A DNA stretch of 64,000 nt from Patescibacteria group bacterium UBA3291 (GCA_002361595.1 DETJ01000009.1:1-64000), one strand, 5' to 3'; shown: positions 45,018 through 55,970, numbered from the stretch's first letter. Translations and numbers: made by a program. Notes: generated by a model from the sequence alone, not told the origin.

Positions 45018-45497
45018 ATGCCTAAAAAGAATCAAGTTATAAAAAACGAAAAAGATAAGCTATACGAAGAAATCGCCGAACACTGTGATTGACTTCGTAT
45101 CGCTAGATATCTAAAAAATGAAGCAAAGTCTGCTCTAAAATATTTTCACGTTCATAAACTTTCAAATATCAAAAAAAATCTGAAAGAATTTTCTGAATAT
45201 CTAATATTTTTAAACTCTGAAAATTGTAAAAAAATTGAGAATTTTGAAACATGAAAAGAATCAAAAAGAGTACTGAATAATTCAGTGTCTTACTTCTATG
45301 ACTATGAAAATATTTCTAAATCTAAATTATCATCAATTCAAAGTAAAATCGAAACAAATTCTTATGAAACAATAACACTAATGCAAAGTATAAAATGATG
45401 TTTAATCTTAACCATTGATGAGTTCTGTAATGCCTCACCCACCAGAATCGATATCATACGTTATAATCTCTGAAAGAAAAAAGAAAAAATCAAATAA
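45018..45497 (+). CDS. Hypothetical soluble helical protein
   Basis: A 159-aa, Lys-, Ser- and Asn-rich protein without membrane segments, predicted largely helical (EKDKLYEEIAEHCDGLRIARYLKNEAKS). The C-terminal third contains MQSIKGCLILTIDEFCNAS and a basic end. No family recognised. It is probably cotranscribed with the FtsE-like gene and ends at a perfect hairpin terminator. Confidence 0.62.
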
Positions 45498-45527
45498 AAG
45501 CTGGAGAAATTCTCCAGCTTTATTTTT
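45495..45527. terminator. Perfect hairpin terminator
   Basis: AAAGCTGGAGAA and TTCTCCAGCTTT form an uninterrupted 12-bp stem with a one-base loop and T-run, overlapping the TAA of the preceding gene. It lies between convergent genes. Confidence 0.85.
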
Positions 45528-45539
45528 AGATTAAATCTC

Positions 45540-45725
45540 CTAAGAGATATGTTCAGCATATTCTGGATGATCTTTCTTAAAGTTCTCCAGACAATTCTCC
45601 ACATCTTCTGGGTTCTCCTGAGAATATGGAAATTCTCCCCAGTCGTTTTTACAGTACTTGAGAAAAGCTTTTAAAGCCCTCTGATCTTTGATGTGGCGCA
45701 TCGCCACTTTCTCTAATTTTTCCAT
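45540..45725 (-). CDS. Small TGA-free protein with Shine-Dalgarno site
   Basis: A 61-aa acidic and basic protein (KYCKNDWGEFPYSQENPED) without recognised family or membrane segment. Its only glycine is GGG, and codon use is less AT-biased than in neighbours. GAGGAG lies 7 bases before the ATG; such sites are otherwise almost absent in this window. A TTGACT-N16-TATAAT promoter lies at 45765-45792. These features suggest an imported, expressed small gene. Confidence 0.68.
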   Translation of the reverse strand: MEKLEKVAMRHIKDQRALKAFLKYCKNDWGEFPYSQENPEDVENCLENFKKDHPEYAEHIS

Positions 45726-45727
45726 AG

Positions 45728-45738
45728 TTTTTCTCCTC
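45728..45738 (-). promoter_or_regulatory. Shine-Dalgarno site before the 61-aa gene
   Basis: AAGAGGAGAAA on the minus strand, about 7 bases from the ATG at 45725. Most genes in this window start from A-rich sequence with no such element. Confidence 0.65.
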
Positions 45739-45764
45739 TTGTTTTTTGTTAGCTTAATAAGTTA

Positions 45765-45792
45765 ATTATAAACTTTTATCTAAAAAAGTCAA
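45765..45792 (-). promoter_or_regulatory. Promoter of the 61-aa gene
   Basis: On the minus strand TTGACT (45792-45787), 16-base spacer, TATAAT (45770-45765). Confidence 0.72.
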
Positions 45793-45877
45793 ACATAATT
45801 TATTATCAAAGAATTTTACTTGAAAAAGATATAAGGAATATTAAAAATTCCAGGTATTTTTATATTCACATAATAAT

Positions 45878-46363
45878 ATGAAAATTCTTGCTTGAGAAGA
45901 AGCTAATAAAGCTGAAAAATATTTTAGGTTAGCATGAGAAATTGCACAAAATGCTACCTGTGAAAGATCTAAATGTGGATGCATAATAGTCAAAGATGAT
46001 AAGATTATCTGACAATGACGAAATACTCCCCCACACGATTTAGAATGACAAAGAAGATGCACATGTGACAAAAATTCTTATCACAAGAAAGTCACAGACA
46101 AAACCTGCTGCATTCATGCCGAACAAAGAGCAATCATGGATGCTTTAAGAAATTATCCACACGAGATTGAAGGTTCAGATTTATATTTCATTCGCCTTGA
46201 TAAAGAATGAAATATGTCCAAAGCCTGAAAACCATATTGCACCATCTGCTCCAAAATGGCATTGGACACTTGAATTAAAAACTTTCTGCTTTGGCATGAA
46301 GATGGAATAACTGCATACGATACATCAGAATATAATTTACTTTCATATCAATACAGTGAATAA
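45878..46363 (+). CDS. CMP/dCMP deaminase-like zinc enzyme
   Basis: A 161-aa zinc-dependent deaminase. HAEQRA near residue 82 supplies the zinc His and catalytic Glu; PYCTICSKMAL near residue 121 supplies the two zinc Cys. The family includes dCMP deaminase, riboflavin deaminase and tRNA adenosine deaminase; the arrangement with extra Cys before HAE (CTCDKN, KTCCIHAE) resembles dCMP deaminases, but substrate cannot be fixed. Single gene, 70 bases before clpP. Confidence 0.87.
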
Positions 46364-46432
46364 AACATTTTATTGCATTCTGAAATATTAATCTTATATT
46401 CAGATTTAGTTTTTATTTATATTTTGCAAAAA

Positions 46433-47017
46433 ATGGCATTAATTCCAAGTGTTATCGAAAAATCAAAAAGCTGAGAAAGAGTTTATGATATTTATTCTAG
46501 ATTATTAGAAGATAGAATTATATTTATCGGAGAAGCTGTAACTGATCATCTTGTAAACTCAGTTATCGCTCAGATCCTATTTTTGGAAAAACAAAATCCT
46601 GATAAAGATATCACGATATATATCAATACTCCAGGTGGAGAAGTTTACAGCGGACTCGCTCTATACGACACAATGCAATATGTAAAATGTGATATTTCTA
46701 CAGTTTGTGTAGGATTAGCCGCTTCTATGGGTTCAATTCTCTTGGCAGGATGAACTAAATGAAAAAGATTTTCTCTTCCACATAGTAAGGTAATGATTCA
46801 CCAGCCTTTGATTTCATGAGGTGGAATCAGTGGTCAAGCAACTGATATCAAAATTGAAGCAGAAGAAATGATGAAAGTAAAAGAAATTCTGACTGGAATT
46901 ATGGCAGAAAGAACTGGTAAGAAATATGAAGAATGTCTTGCTGATATGGAAAGAAATAATTGGATGACTGCTGAAGAAGCTAAAAGTTATGGAATTATTG
47001 ATAAAATTATTAAGTAA
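46433..47017 (+). CDS. clpP: ATP-dependent Clp protease proteolytic subunit
   Basis: A 194-aa serine protease subunit forming the ClpP tetradecamer. The catalytic Ser is in AASMGS near residue 98, His in MIHQP near 123 and Asp in LADMERNNW near 172. N-terminus [27 protein letters not shown] is typical. It works with ClpX or ClpA/C, not in the window, and would degrade tmRNA-tagged chains. Ends at a hairpin terminator. Confidence 0.97.
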
Positions 47018-47038
47018 TACGGATTATTTTGAATAAAA

Positions 47039-47086
47039 TAAAACAGGGTTTGATGCCAAGAAATCAAATCCTGTTTTCGTTTTTTT
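47039..47086 (+). terminator. clpP terminator
   Basis: AAACAGGGTTTGAT pairs with ATCAAATCCTGTTT (one mismatch) around GCCAAGAA, then a T-run. Confidence 0.78.
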
Positions 47087-47128
47087 ATAAATAAAAAGAA
47101 TAAAACTCCAACTCTTAAACAAAAACGC

Positions 47129-47776
47129 TTATTCATAACTATGTGTTAAGTGTTGTAATTTTTCTCTTTGCTCTTTTAATAAAGCCGCCTTCCTGTCTAA
47201 TTCTTTCCATTCCTCCTGTGTCTTAGGGTTCATTATTGATATTGATTTTTCTAATTTTGATATATACTCTTTTATTGATTGTGTCTCCATCTGCTTTATT
47301 TCTTCATCACTATGTGTTAAATGTAATAATTTTTCTCTATATTTTATTAATAAAGCGTCCTTTTTATCATAATCTTTCCATTCTTCTTTTGTCTTAGGAT
47401 TCATCGCTGATATTGATCTTTCTAATTTCGCTATTATCTCTTTTGTTGACTGTATCTCCCTTTCTTTATCTATTTCATCTTTAAAAACATCCACTAACTG
47501 AGTTTCTGTTGCCCCCATAACTCTTAACAATCTTAACACCATTTTTTTTATTTTTTCTAATTTTTCTTGCGATACAGAATCATCAATTTCCAAAACAACA
47601 TGATTAGTTGTATAAGGTGTTACTATTTCTCATTTTTCATCTATGTAAGCTATTCATCACTTTATTCAATTCTCTTCCAAAAAATCACTAAGTTCAACTA
47701 TTATCTTACCTGCTGCTGTATTACAATGCTTAAATTCATTGAAATTTACATCGTATCAAGGGAGTTCTAATCTCAT
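47129..47776 (-). CDS. Hypothetical protein with tandem 50-residue helical repeat
   Basis: A 215-aa soluble protein. Residues 1-100 contain the TGA glycines (LPGYDVNF, ENGIKGGIAYIDEKG). Residues ~105-160 and ~162-215 are two copies of one unit: KLERSISAMNPKTKEEWKDY ... LLHLTHS and KLEKSISIMNPKTQEEWKEL ... LQHLTHS. The repeats are charged and helical, likely a coiled coil or docking unit, and contain no glycine. No family recognised. Promoter at 47812-47839 is fully consensus. Confidence 0.7.
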
Positions 47777-47811
47777 TTTAATATAATTAAAATGTAAAAT
47801 TGAATTACTTA

Positions 47812-47839
47812 ATTATACATAAAAAAACAATAATGTCAA
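47812..47839 (-). promoter_or_regulatory. Promoter of the tandem-repeat protein gene
   Basis: On the minus strand TTGACA (47839-47834), 16-base spacer, TATAAT (47817-47812). Confidence 0.75.
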
Positions 47840-47884
47840 ACTTCTGGCGACTTTTTTCGATACATTTTCTCTTTAAAAAATCTC

Positions 47885-47912
47885 TTGCATTTATAAAATA
47901 TTTGAATAAAAA
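47885..47912 (+). promoter_or_regulatory. groESL promoter
   Basis: TTGCAT (47885-47890), 16-base spacer, TAAAAA (47907-47912), 52 bases before groES. No convincing CIRCE operator was found. Confidence 0.5.
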
Positions 47913-47964
47913 AATAGCACCTAAATAAATTAAGTGATATTTTATTTTATTAAGATAAGCAAAA

Positions 47965-48264
47965 ATGAAATTACAACCTATTGAAGATCATGTATTGATC
48001 AAACCTATCAACGAAGAAAACACAACTAAATCTGGAATCATTCTCCCAGATAGCAAAGAAAAACCTAGAAAATGAGAGGTAATTGCAGTTGGAGATGGAA
48101 GAATTTTGGATGATGGAAGCAGATCTGCTATGGATGTGAAAGAGTGAGACATCGTATATTTCACACAGTATGCTCCAGATGAAATCGAATATGAAGAAAA
48201 CGGAGAAAAAACTAAGTATTTGGTAATTAAGCAAAATTCTTTATTAGCTAAAGAAAGCAAATAA
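47965..48264 (+). CDS. groES: Co-chaperonin GroES
   Basis: A 99-aa lid subunit of the GroEL chamber. LQPIEDHVLIKP, the mobile loop region NEENTTKSGIILPDSKEKP and GEVIAVGDGR match the family across its length. The GroEL-contact tripeptide GII is present. groEL starts 33 bases downstream. Confidence 0.96.
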
Positions 48265-48297
48265 ATCAGATTTTTATTTCAGTAATTAGTAAAAAAG

Positions 48298-49947
48298 ATG
48301 AAAAAAGATATTCATTATGCAGATGATGCAAGAAAACAACTCTTAAAATGAGTAGAAACTGTAGCAAATGTAGTAAAAGTAACTATGTGACCAAAAGGAA
48401 GAAATGTAGTTTTGGATAAAGGTTTCGGAGCTCCAACTGTAACAAACGATGGAGTAAGTGTAGCTAAAGAAATTGAATTAGAAGATAAAGTAGAGAATGT
48501 ATGAGCAGAAATGGTTAAAGAAGCTGCAGAAAAGACAAATAAAGAAGCCTGAGATGGAACTACAAGTACAGTAGTTTTGGCTCATGCAATTGCCAAGGAA
48601 GGTCTCAGATATATCGATTCATGAATCAATCCTTTCGCACTTGGAAGATGACTTCATAAAGCTGTAGACAATTTAGTAGCTGATATTCAAGATACTGCTC
48701 AGCAAATCGGAGATAGCAGAGAACAAATTAAGCAAGTTGCTACAATTTCAGCACAGGATGAAGAAGTTGGAGACTTGATAGCTGATGTATTTGAAGAAAT
48801 TGGTAAAGATGGAACTATCACAGTTGAAGAATGAAATACTCTTGGATTGAGTAAAGAAATTAAAACTGGAATGCAATTTGATCAAGGTTATCTTTCTCCA
48901 TACTTCGTTAGCGATAGCCAGAGAATGGAATGTGTAATCGATAAGCCATATGTATTGGTAACTGATAAAAAAATCTGATCAATGAAAGAAATTATTCAGC
49001 TACTTGAATCTATGGCAGCCTCTGGAAAGAAAGATATGCTATTAATTGCTGAAGATGTAGAATGAGAAGCTCTTGCTTCATTGATATTGAACAAGATTAG
49101 AGGAATGCTTAACGTAGTAGCTGTAAAAGCTCCTGGATTTGGAGACAGAAAAAAGGAAATCTTGAAAGATATCGCAACTGTAACTTGAGCTACATTGATT
49201 ACTGATCAATTAGGAATTAAACTAGAAGATGCGACTATAGATATGCTTGGTAAAGCAGATAAAGTAATCGTAAATAAAGATGAAACAATAATTGTAGATG
49301 GTAAGTGAGATACTGATGAAATCAATGATAGAGCAAATCAAATCAGAGCTCAAATCTGAATCACAAAATCTGATTATGATAAAGAGAAATTGGCTGAAAG
49401 ATTGGCGAAATTAGTTGGATGAGTAGCTGTAATCAAAGTGGGAGCTGCTACTGAAATGGAAATGAAAAATAAAAAATTCAAGATCGAGGATGCCTTGAAT
49501 GCAACTAGAGCTGCTATCGAAGAAGGAATTGTCGCTGGAGGTGGAAGTGTTTTAGTTCAGCTTTCTAAAAAACTTTGAGAATTAAAATTGGAAGACCAGG
49601 AAGAGCAAGTAGCTGTAGAGATTATTCAACAAGCTATTCAATATCCATTAAAGCAGATTGCTGATAATGCTGGTTTCAAATGAGACTGGGTCGTAGAAAA
49701 AATCAAAGAATCAAAAGATATGGATTATGGATTCGATGCTAGAACTGGAGGATTTACAAACTTAAAAAAAGCTGGAATCATCGATCCTGCCAAAGTTATC
49801 AGAGTTTCACTTGAAAATGCCGTAAGTACAGCTGCAATGTTATTGACTACTGAAGCTGTAGTAGTAGATAAACCTGAAGATAAATGTAACTGTAATCACG
49901 GATGAGATGCAGGTGCAGGAATGTGAGGATGAATGTGAATGTACTAA
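48298..49947 (+). CDS. groEL: Chaperonin GroEL
   Basis: A 549-aa ATP-driven folding chamber subunit. The ATP site [12 protein letters not shown] near residue 28 and [12 protein letters not shown] near 85, the apical domain ([12 protein letters not shown] near 198) and equatorial motifs ([27 protein letters not shown] near 385, AGGGSVL near 415) are complete. The C-terminus is a Gly/Met tail (GGMGMY) preceded by an unusual Cys/His patch CNCNHG. Many glycines, including the phosphate-binding one, are TGA. Ends at a hairpin terminator. Confidence 0.98.
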
Positions 49948-49972
49948 AATATCAAACGAAGTATTAAATAAT

Positions 49973-49999
49973 AAAAAAGAGGCCTCCGCCTCTTTTTTT
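49973..49999. terminator. groEL terminator
   Basis: AAAGAGGC and GCCTCTTT pair around CTCC, followed by a T-run, between groEL and the convergent pilC. Confidence 0.85.
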
Positions 50000-50019
50000 G
50001 GTATATAAAATAATATAAA

Positions 50020-51111
50020 TTATCAAATTTGATTTACCATATCCGCCATAGGTAGATAAATTGATCAAAGCAATGTACCGATAACTGCAGCAATAAATCA
50101 CATCAATAAAGGTTCCAATACAGCCATCAATGCATCAATATTATTTTTTAGAGATGTCTCATAGAATGGTGCGATTCTTCACAATACATTCGATAATGCT
50201 CAAGTATTTTCTCACACATTAATAATTTGCACAAGAATAGGATCAAACAAATCTGATCAATCTAGCGAATCATAAATCGAGAATCATGCATTAATTGAAT
50301 TTCTGATTTCCACCATTTTTCTCTTATAGTGGAAATTATCAAAGATACTAGATAAAAGCTTAAATGATATAACTGGGCTAACTCATGCAGCATAAAACTG
50401 AGACAATAAAGATGCAAATCTACTCATATAATATAATTTTACTACATCTCTAACTACAGGAATCATCAATAATAATTTATCAACTCATATTTTGAAAATC
50501 AACCAATTTGAATACATCGTATTATATGCAACCACTATTCATATTACCAATATCAATAATTTATACCAATTTCACTGTAAATATTCAGAAGCTGATAGCA
50601 TAAATTTAGTAATACCTGGTAGTTGTTCTGGATCTCAATACATATCGATAATTGTTGGGAATACCTTAATCAAAAGAACAACTACTGCAACTATAGTCAA
50701 ACCAATCATCATTATAGGATACATCGATGCTTTTTTTACTTTCGCTGAAACCTCCTGTGAAGATTCTAGATCATCCGCAATTTCTTCCAATGTTTGAACC
50801 ATATTTCAGGTAATTTCAGTAGATCTAATCAACTCAATTTCATCTGATTTGAAGAAATATGACTGAGATTCCATCGCTTCTGCAAGAGATGCTCACTCTG
50901 TTAATTTATCAATCATATCATTAATTACCAAAAGCATTCACTTATTTCTCTCTCATTGTTGAAGAGATTTCAATGAATCACGGACTCAAAGTCACGCTTT
51001 CTGAGATACTGCTAATAACCTAAAAAAGTTTGCCTTTGCTGCCAATTTAGGCTTATTTATCTCAACCATTAATCAGTCCAACTTTTCTTGTAATGTTTGA
51101 AAGAATCCCAT
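50020..51111 (-). CDS. pilC: Type IV pilus/type II secretion inner-membrane protein PilC
   Basis: A 363-aa platform protein of the pilus machine. Two GspF domains are visible: the first with NFFRLLAVSQKAGLGVRDSLKSL near residue 30 and SSQEVSAKVKKASMYPIMMI near 120, the second with FASLLSQFYAAGVSPVISFKLL near 230 and GENTGALSNVLGRIAPFYE near 310. Three hydrophobic segments lie about 130-150, 180-200 and 330-355. The N-terminal ~50 residues typical of PilC are shortened. 23 bases after pilB. Confidence 0.93.
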
Positions 51112-51134
51112 CAGTTAGAATAAAATAATAAATA

Positions 51135-52475
51135 TTATACATCTTGAAGCTTTACAAATCTGTACACTTCATGGAGATCAAATTCTCATTTCATTGCTTT
51201 AAATATTCCATCTCTCTCCAAATCAATCATTCACCTACTAAGTGCAAATTTACCAACTTCAAATGCCGATTTTCAATCAATAAGTAATCATTTAATATCA
51301 TCCGTATAGTCCATCATTTCATAAATTCAAAGTCTTCATTTATATCCACTTCATTTACAAACAGGACATACTTCTCAAGTTTGAGGATCTTTTCACGTTC
51401 ATTGCATTATATATCAATTCACAAAGAAATCATTCCATTCTTCCTGTGAAATATTACGTAATTGAAGCTCTTTCTTTAATAAATCTTTATCAAATGTACG
51501 GAAAGAATTTTTTGCATTTTTAAATTTTACTTCATCTTCCGGTTTTATTTTTAATTTCTGTCCACAATGCGAACATACTTTTCTTCAAAGTCTCTGCGCA
51601 ATTACAAGATTGAATGTACCCGCAATCATATAAGGTTCCGCACCCATTTTTGTAACCCTGGTAATTGTTTCAACAGCAGAGTTGGTGTGGACTGTAGAAA
51701 ATACAAGGTGTCAGGTCATGGAAGATTCCATCGCCATTTCCAAAGTTTCTCCATCACGGATCTCTCACACCATGATAATATCAGGATCTTGTCTCAATGC
51801 AGCTCTCAATCATGATAAGAAAGTAAATCCGATATCAGATCTAACCTGAGCCTGGTTTAATCATAGCATTTTATTTTCAACTGGGTCCTCAAATGTTGTG
51901 ATATTTACATCTACTTTATTAACATCTGAAAGAGCTGAATATAGTGTCGTAGTTTTTCACGATCCAGTAGGTCATGTATTCAAAATAATTCCATTTGGAT
52001 ATCATAAGTTTTTCTCCAAAATACGACCATTTGATCATTCCAATCAAAGATCAGACAAAGGAGGAATTTCTTTAGATTTATCTACGATACGCATTACCAA
52101 TTTTTCTCACCAAACTGTAGGTAAAGTATTGGCACGCAGATCAATTTCTTTATTTGTTTCAGTAGTTGCTGATACTCTGGCATCCTGAGGTAATCTCTTT
52201 TCATCTGGCCTCATCTGCCCAGATTCAATCTTAAATTTTGAAATAATAGAATCATGAAAAGATTTTGGATATTGTACCAATTCTTCCAAGACTCAGTCAA
52301 TTCTAATTCTAATTCTACAGTAGTTTTCAAAAGGTTCGATATGAATATCTGATGCTCCTTCTTCTACTCAAATAGTCAAAAGATAATCAAAAATCTTCAC
52401 AATATCAGACTGAAGAATTGCTTTATTGAGTAAATCTCTGTAATTAACCTGTGGTTGTGTGTTATTCTCTTCCAT
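51135..52475 (-). CDS. pilB: Type IV pilus assembly ATPase PilB/GspE-like
   Basis: A 446-aa hexameric ATPase powering pilus extension. Walker A GPTGSGKTT near residue 170, Asp box and Walker B TFEDPVENKMLG and [32 protein letters not shown], and a C-terminal zinc knuckle (CSHCGQ ... CPVCKG) are complete. The N-terminal MshEN (c-di-GMP-binding or GspE-N) domain usual in PilB is absent: the protein begins directly with the N2 domain (GVEEGASDIHIEPFEN). The tetracysteine site favours PilB over the retraction ATPase PilT. Followed by pilC after 23 bases. Confidence 0.92.
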
Positions 52476-52571
52476 ATTTATCAACGTATAAATAATACAA
52501 AGACAATCATATTATACTCGAAATTCTAAAAAAAGCAAAAAATCAGGGACTTTTTTATCAAAATATTCTTA

Positions 52572-52599
52572 TTGCTTTTAACGTTATATTTTTTATTTT
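52572..52599 (+). promoter_or_regulatory. Probable yraN promoter
   Basis: TTGCTT (52572-52577), 16-base spacer, TATTTT (52594-52599), about 30 bases before yraN. Confidence 0.45.
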
Positions 52600-52629
52600 T
52601 ATTTTATTTGTCTTAGTAAATTAAAAAAA

Positions 52630-52977
52630 ATGGAAAACAAAAAACAAATCTGATACAAGAATGAATGACTAGTAAAACAACACTATCTCAACAAATGATA
52701 TGAATTATTAAAATGAAATTACACAATCCAATGATGAGAAATCGACCTTCTAATGAAAAAATGATGAGAATTAGTAATGATTGAAGTAAAAACCGTAAAC
52801 GATATAGATGATTTAGATAATTACGTTACTCCAAAAAAAATCTGATTTTTACAAAGGACTTTGGAAAATTTTTTGCAAAATATAGATGAAAGCTGGATTG
52901 AATATATCAGAATGGATGTAGTTTTTGTGAAAAACAATCAAATTTTGGAAATTTATGAAGATGTCACGAATAAATAA
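52630..52977 (+). CDS. YraN/UPF0102 family endonuclease-like protein
   Basis: A 115-aa protein with the UPF0102 pattern: GYKNEGLVKQHYLNKGYELL near residue 8, then GGEIDLLMKKGGELVMIEVKT near 36-56, which carries the E-(x)n-D-(x)n-ExK of PD-(D/E)xK nucleases. Family members are Holliday-junction-resolvase-like with poorly known roles. It has a normal length and begins 73 bases before the S41 protease gene. Confidence 0.9.
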
Positions 52978-53050
52978 AATTCCAAGATTGTATTTTGATG
53001 ATAAAATATTATAACGAAATGCGACCATTTTTATTTTGAAACTGAAATTG

Positions 53051-54286
53051 ATGAATAATAAAAATTCACATAAAATTTACATACTTGATGCCATACTTTT
53101 CATAGTCTTTGGAATGATAATCTGAGGAGGATTGATGATATGGAAACAAGATATAGTATTAAACAAACTCATTGAAAAACATGAATCTAAATACACAAAA
53201 TTTTCTACGATAGATGAAATACTTGAAAGAGAATATTACGATGAAGAACTGCTTAAAAAGTCTGCCGGCGATATGGTAGAGTGAGCTTTGGTTTGATATG
53301 TTTGAGCAATTGGTGACCCTCATACAGTTTATTTAAAAGAAGAAAATAATACTGAATTGGAAAATGAGCTAAAAAACGAAGCAGGATTTGCCTGAATTTG
53401 AGCAGTAATTGAAAAACAGGAAAGTGATGTGATAATTTCTGATGTTTTGAAAAACTCCCCTGCTGCTAGAGCCTGACTTTTGCCTTTAGATAGAATTTAT
53501 ATGGTAGAAGACCAAACTTTGGAAGATTTAACCGCAACTGAAGTAGTACAATTAATTAGATGAGAAAAATGAACTGAAGTTAATCTTTTCATTGAGAGAG
53601 AATGAAAAAATTGAGAAGAACCTATGAGATTCTGGGTACCAATCGTGAGAGATGATGTAAATATTCCTTCTGTTACTTCTGAAGTGTTTGAAAAAGACTG
53701 AAAGAACTTGCTTTACTTAGAAATTTCTATCATTTCTGAAAAAACTACCTCACTTATTCTAGAAGAAGTCAGAGACGCAATACAATCAGTTAAAAAAATC
53801 GATTGAATCATCTTAGATCTAAGAGGAAACACTTGATGATACCTAGAAGAAGCTGTAAAATTATTGGGACATTTCTTCCCAAAAAGCACTCCACTCGTAA
53901 AAAGCAAATATAAAGCATATGAAGATTCAGAATACATATCAAAATGAATGTGAGAGCTTTGAAATTATCCAATTGTAATTCTCGTAGATCAACTCACTGC
54001 AAGTGCTGGGGAAATTATCGCTCTAAAATTTCAAGAAGAATGAAAAACTATAATCTGAATGCAGACTTTCGGAAAATGAAGCATTCAAGCTGTAGAAGAT
54101 TTCAAGGATGGTTCAAGTTTGAAATATACCGTTTGAAAATGGTACTCTCCAAATAATGTGAATATTGATAAAGAATGAATTACTCCTGATATTGAGGTTG
54201 AGCGAGATTATGAAAAATATAAAGAAGACTGAACTGATAATCAGCTTGAAGCTGCAAAAGAAGAATTATTAAAAGAGATTAAATAA
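53051..54286 (+). CDS. C-terminal processing protease (S41 family, CtpA-like)
   Basis: A 411-aa periplasmic-type serine protease. An N-terminal anchor (about residues 11-30) is followed by a short helical domain, a PDZ domain (GIGAVIEKQESDVIISDVLKNSPAARAGLLPLDRI region near 115-150) and the protease core with DLRGNTGGYLEEAV near 260, catalytic Ser in LTASAGEIIAL near 318 and Lys in TFGKGSIQ near 343. It processes or degrades exported proteins and may act on the many secreted proteins here. Ends in a strong terminator. Confidence 0.93.
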
Positions 54287-54287
54287 A

Positions 54288-54316
54288 AAAATCCCCTCTC
54301 CTAATAGGAGAGGGGC
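54288..54316. terminator. Strong hairpin terminator
   Basis: CCCCTCTCCT and AGGAGAGGGG pair around AAT: a 10-bp GC-rich stem preceded by A-run, between two convergent genes. Confidence 0.8.
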
Positions 54317-54329
54317 ATAGCGAGAATCA

Positions 54330-55571
54330 CTACAAAATTTTCATTTCCTGTAACAACTTTTCATACTCCTCATAATCATCTGGATACTGTTTTTTAAGAA
54401 ATTTTTTGAGTAATTCTAACCAATTTCAGAAACTTAACTGCCCTGCTAAATCAGGCTTTTCTAATTGTTCCAATAATTTCTCTGTAGATTTTGTATCTTT
54501 TTTGAGCTGAACATTCTGGAGGGATTGCTGAAGTTTTGGCTCCACAAACTCATCCATATTATCATATTGAAGCTTTTCCACGGTCAACGAAAGCGAAACA
54601 TTTTTCATATCTAAATTATCCTTATAATTTGCTTCTACCGTAAACGAAGCATCCTTGAAATTGTCCGAATTTTGCAAAGATTTCCAGCGCGAGATGATAT
54701 CATTTTCTGAAATCGCCTGAAAAGACTGAGTGAACAAATCAGCATTTCCAGTTTTTCTCTCCATCGTGAAATAATAATTTATCCCCGTTTCGTGAGCCGT
54801 AAATTTCCCATCATTCCAAGTCCAAAAATATTTAATCTGATCGATTTCAAGTGGAGAAGTAGCTCGCAGACTTCATGTACAAAGATAGTTTTTGTATGCA
54901 AAAGCCTGATGTAAATGTCACGAAATGATTTGCAAGTTCGCTTGGTCTAGCCAATGCTGAGACAATGCTCTATCTCTGAAACTGAATTTCGCCTTTTGTC
55001 ATGGAAATGACACTCATTCTACATAATAGTGGTGAATCAAAGTCAAATCTGAATATTTTTTGGTAAATCGCTCAACGACCAAGTTTAACTGAGTTGAAAA
55101 AGTCAGATTTTTATTTTTACTTTTCATTTCTTCGGCATACTTCTCATCTTTTAGGTCATCTATTCATGGAAAATCTTTTTCATCAATCTCAAGCATCGCT
55201 GGCAAAAAGCAGATATTTTTTCATTCAATTTCTTTCACTATCGGCTTCGTGATAAAGCAGATTTCGTTGTCTGAATTTTTCATTCTGGATAAGATTTCAA
55301 AGGCTTTTCTTCATTCTTCAAAAACGAATGTATTTCCTAATCGGTCATGATTTCATGCCAAAATATAGAGATTTTTCCCTTGAGTATATAGCTCGAGAAA
55401 TAAGTCATAAAGCTCCAAAAGTGCATTTCTATCATAACTAAAATGATACACAAAATCCCCAAGAAAAATCAGATTTTTTTCTTCGTTATGCTCCTGAATA
55501 AAGGTTTTAAGTGAATTCAAGAGTTTATCTTTTATTCTTGAAGTTAAATGTATATCTCAGATAAGTAGCAT
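54330..55571 (-). CDS. Metallophosphoesterase (calcineurin-like) with C-terminal extension
   Basis: A 413-aa protein. The dimetal phosphatase motifs are in order: LLIGDIHL (residue 3), LIFLGDFVYH near 33, GNHDR near 69, LIHHYYVEG near 168 and ISGHLHQAF near 203. The layout resembles SbcD/Mre11-type nucleases or YkuE-type phosphoesterases; a companion SbcC is not present. Residues ~260-413 are a helical, charged region (ENDIISRWKSLQN ... KKDTKSTEKLLEQLEK) of unknown function. Last gene of the rlmE operon. Confidence 0.83.
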
Positions 55572-55594
55572 TGTGAGTAAATATTATTAATAAA

Positions 55595-55945
55595 TTATTC
55601 GTTGTTTTCTTTTGCCATCAATGTATTAAATAATTCTATTTGTTCATTTGTTGCAAATTTATAATTTTCAGTTAAATCACTTTCCCTACGATCTATATAA
55701 GTATCATCATCTCAACATGGTGCATTAATTACATGCCAATCTGTTCATCATTGTTTTGAAATTGCTCTTTGAAAGTCTGCAAAAATATATTTTCAAAATA
55801 TTTTTCATTCAGGACTTCATCCATGATAAGCTACTTTATTAAAGACTCAGATTAATTCTCATTTTACATCTGCAATAATATCTCATCTCTTAAATGGTCA
55901 AGATAATTTTGCATCTAAGACAATTCTTTCTTGTTCAGTCAACAT
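55595..55945 (-). CDS. Hypothetical small protein
   Basis: A 116-aa soluble protein beginning MLTEQERIVLDAKLSG with several TGA glycines (GPFKRGDIIADVKGELIGVF) and a beta-rich middle. A DWHVINAPCGDDD stretch follows. No family recognised. It lies 25 bases after rlmE and 23 before the metallophosphoesterase gene, inside one operon. Confidence 0.62.
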
Positions 55946-55970
55946 TTTAGACACAATAAAAGGATAAAAA

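Noticed and set aside
45018..45497. The 159-aa protein as the missing FtsX partner of the FtsE-like ATPase
   Set aside because: It has no transmembrane segments and is Lys-rich, unlike any FtsX permease.
47913..47950. Possible CIRCE (HrcA) operator before groES
   Set aside because: AGCAC and AAGTG are roughly opposed, but the arms do not match TTAGCACTC/GAGTGCTAA beyond 5 bases, so no HrcA site is claimed.
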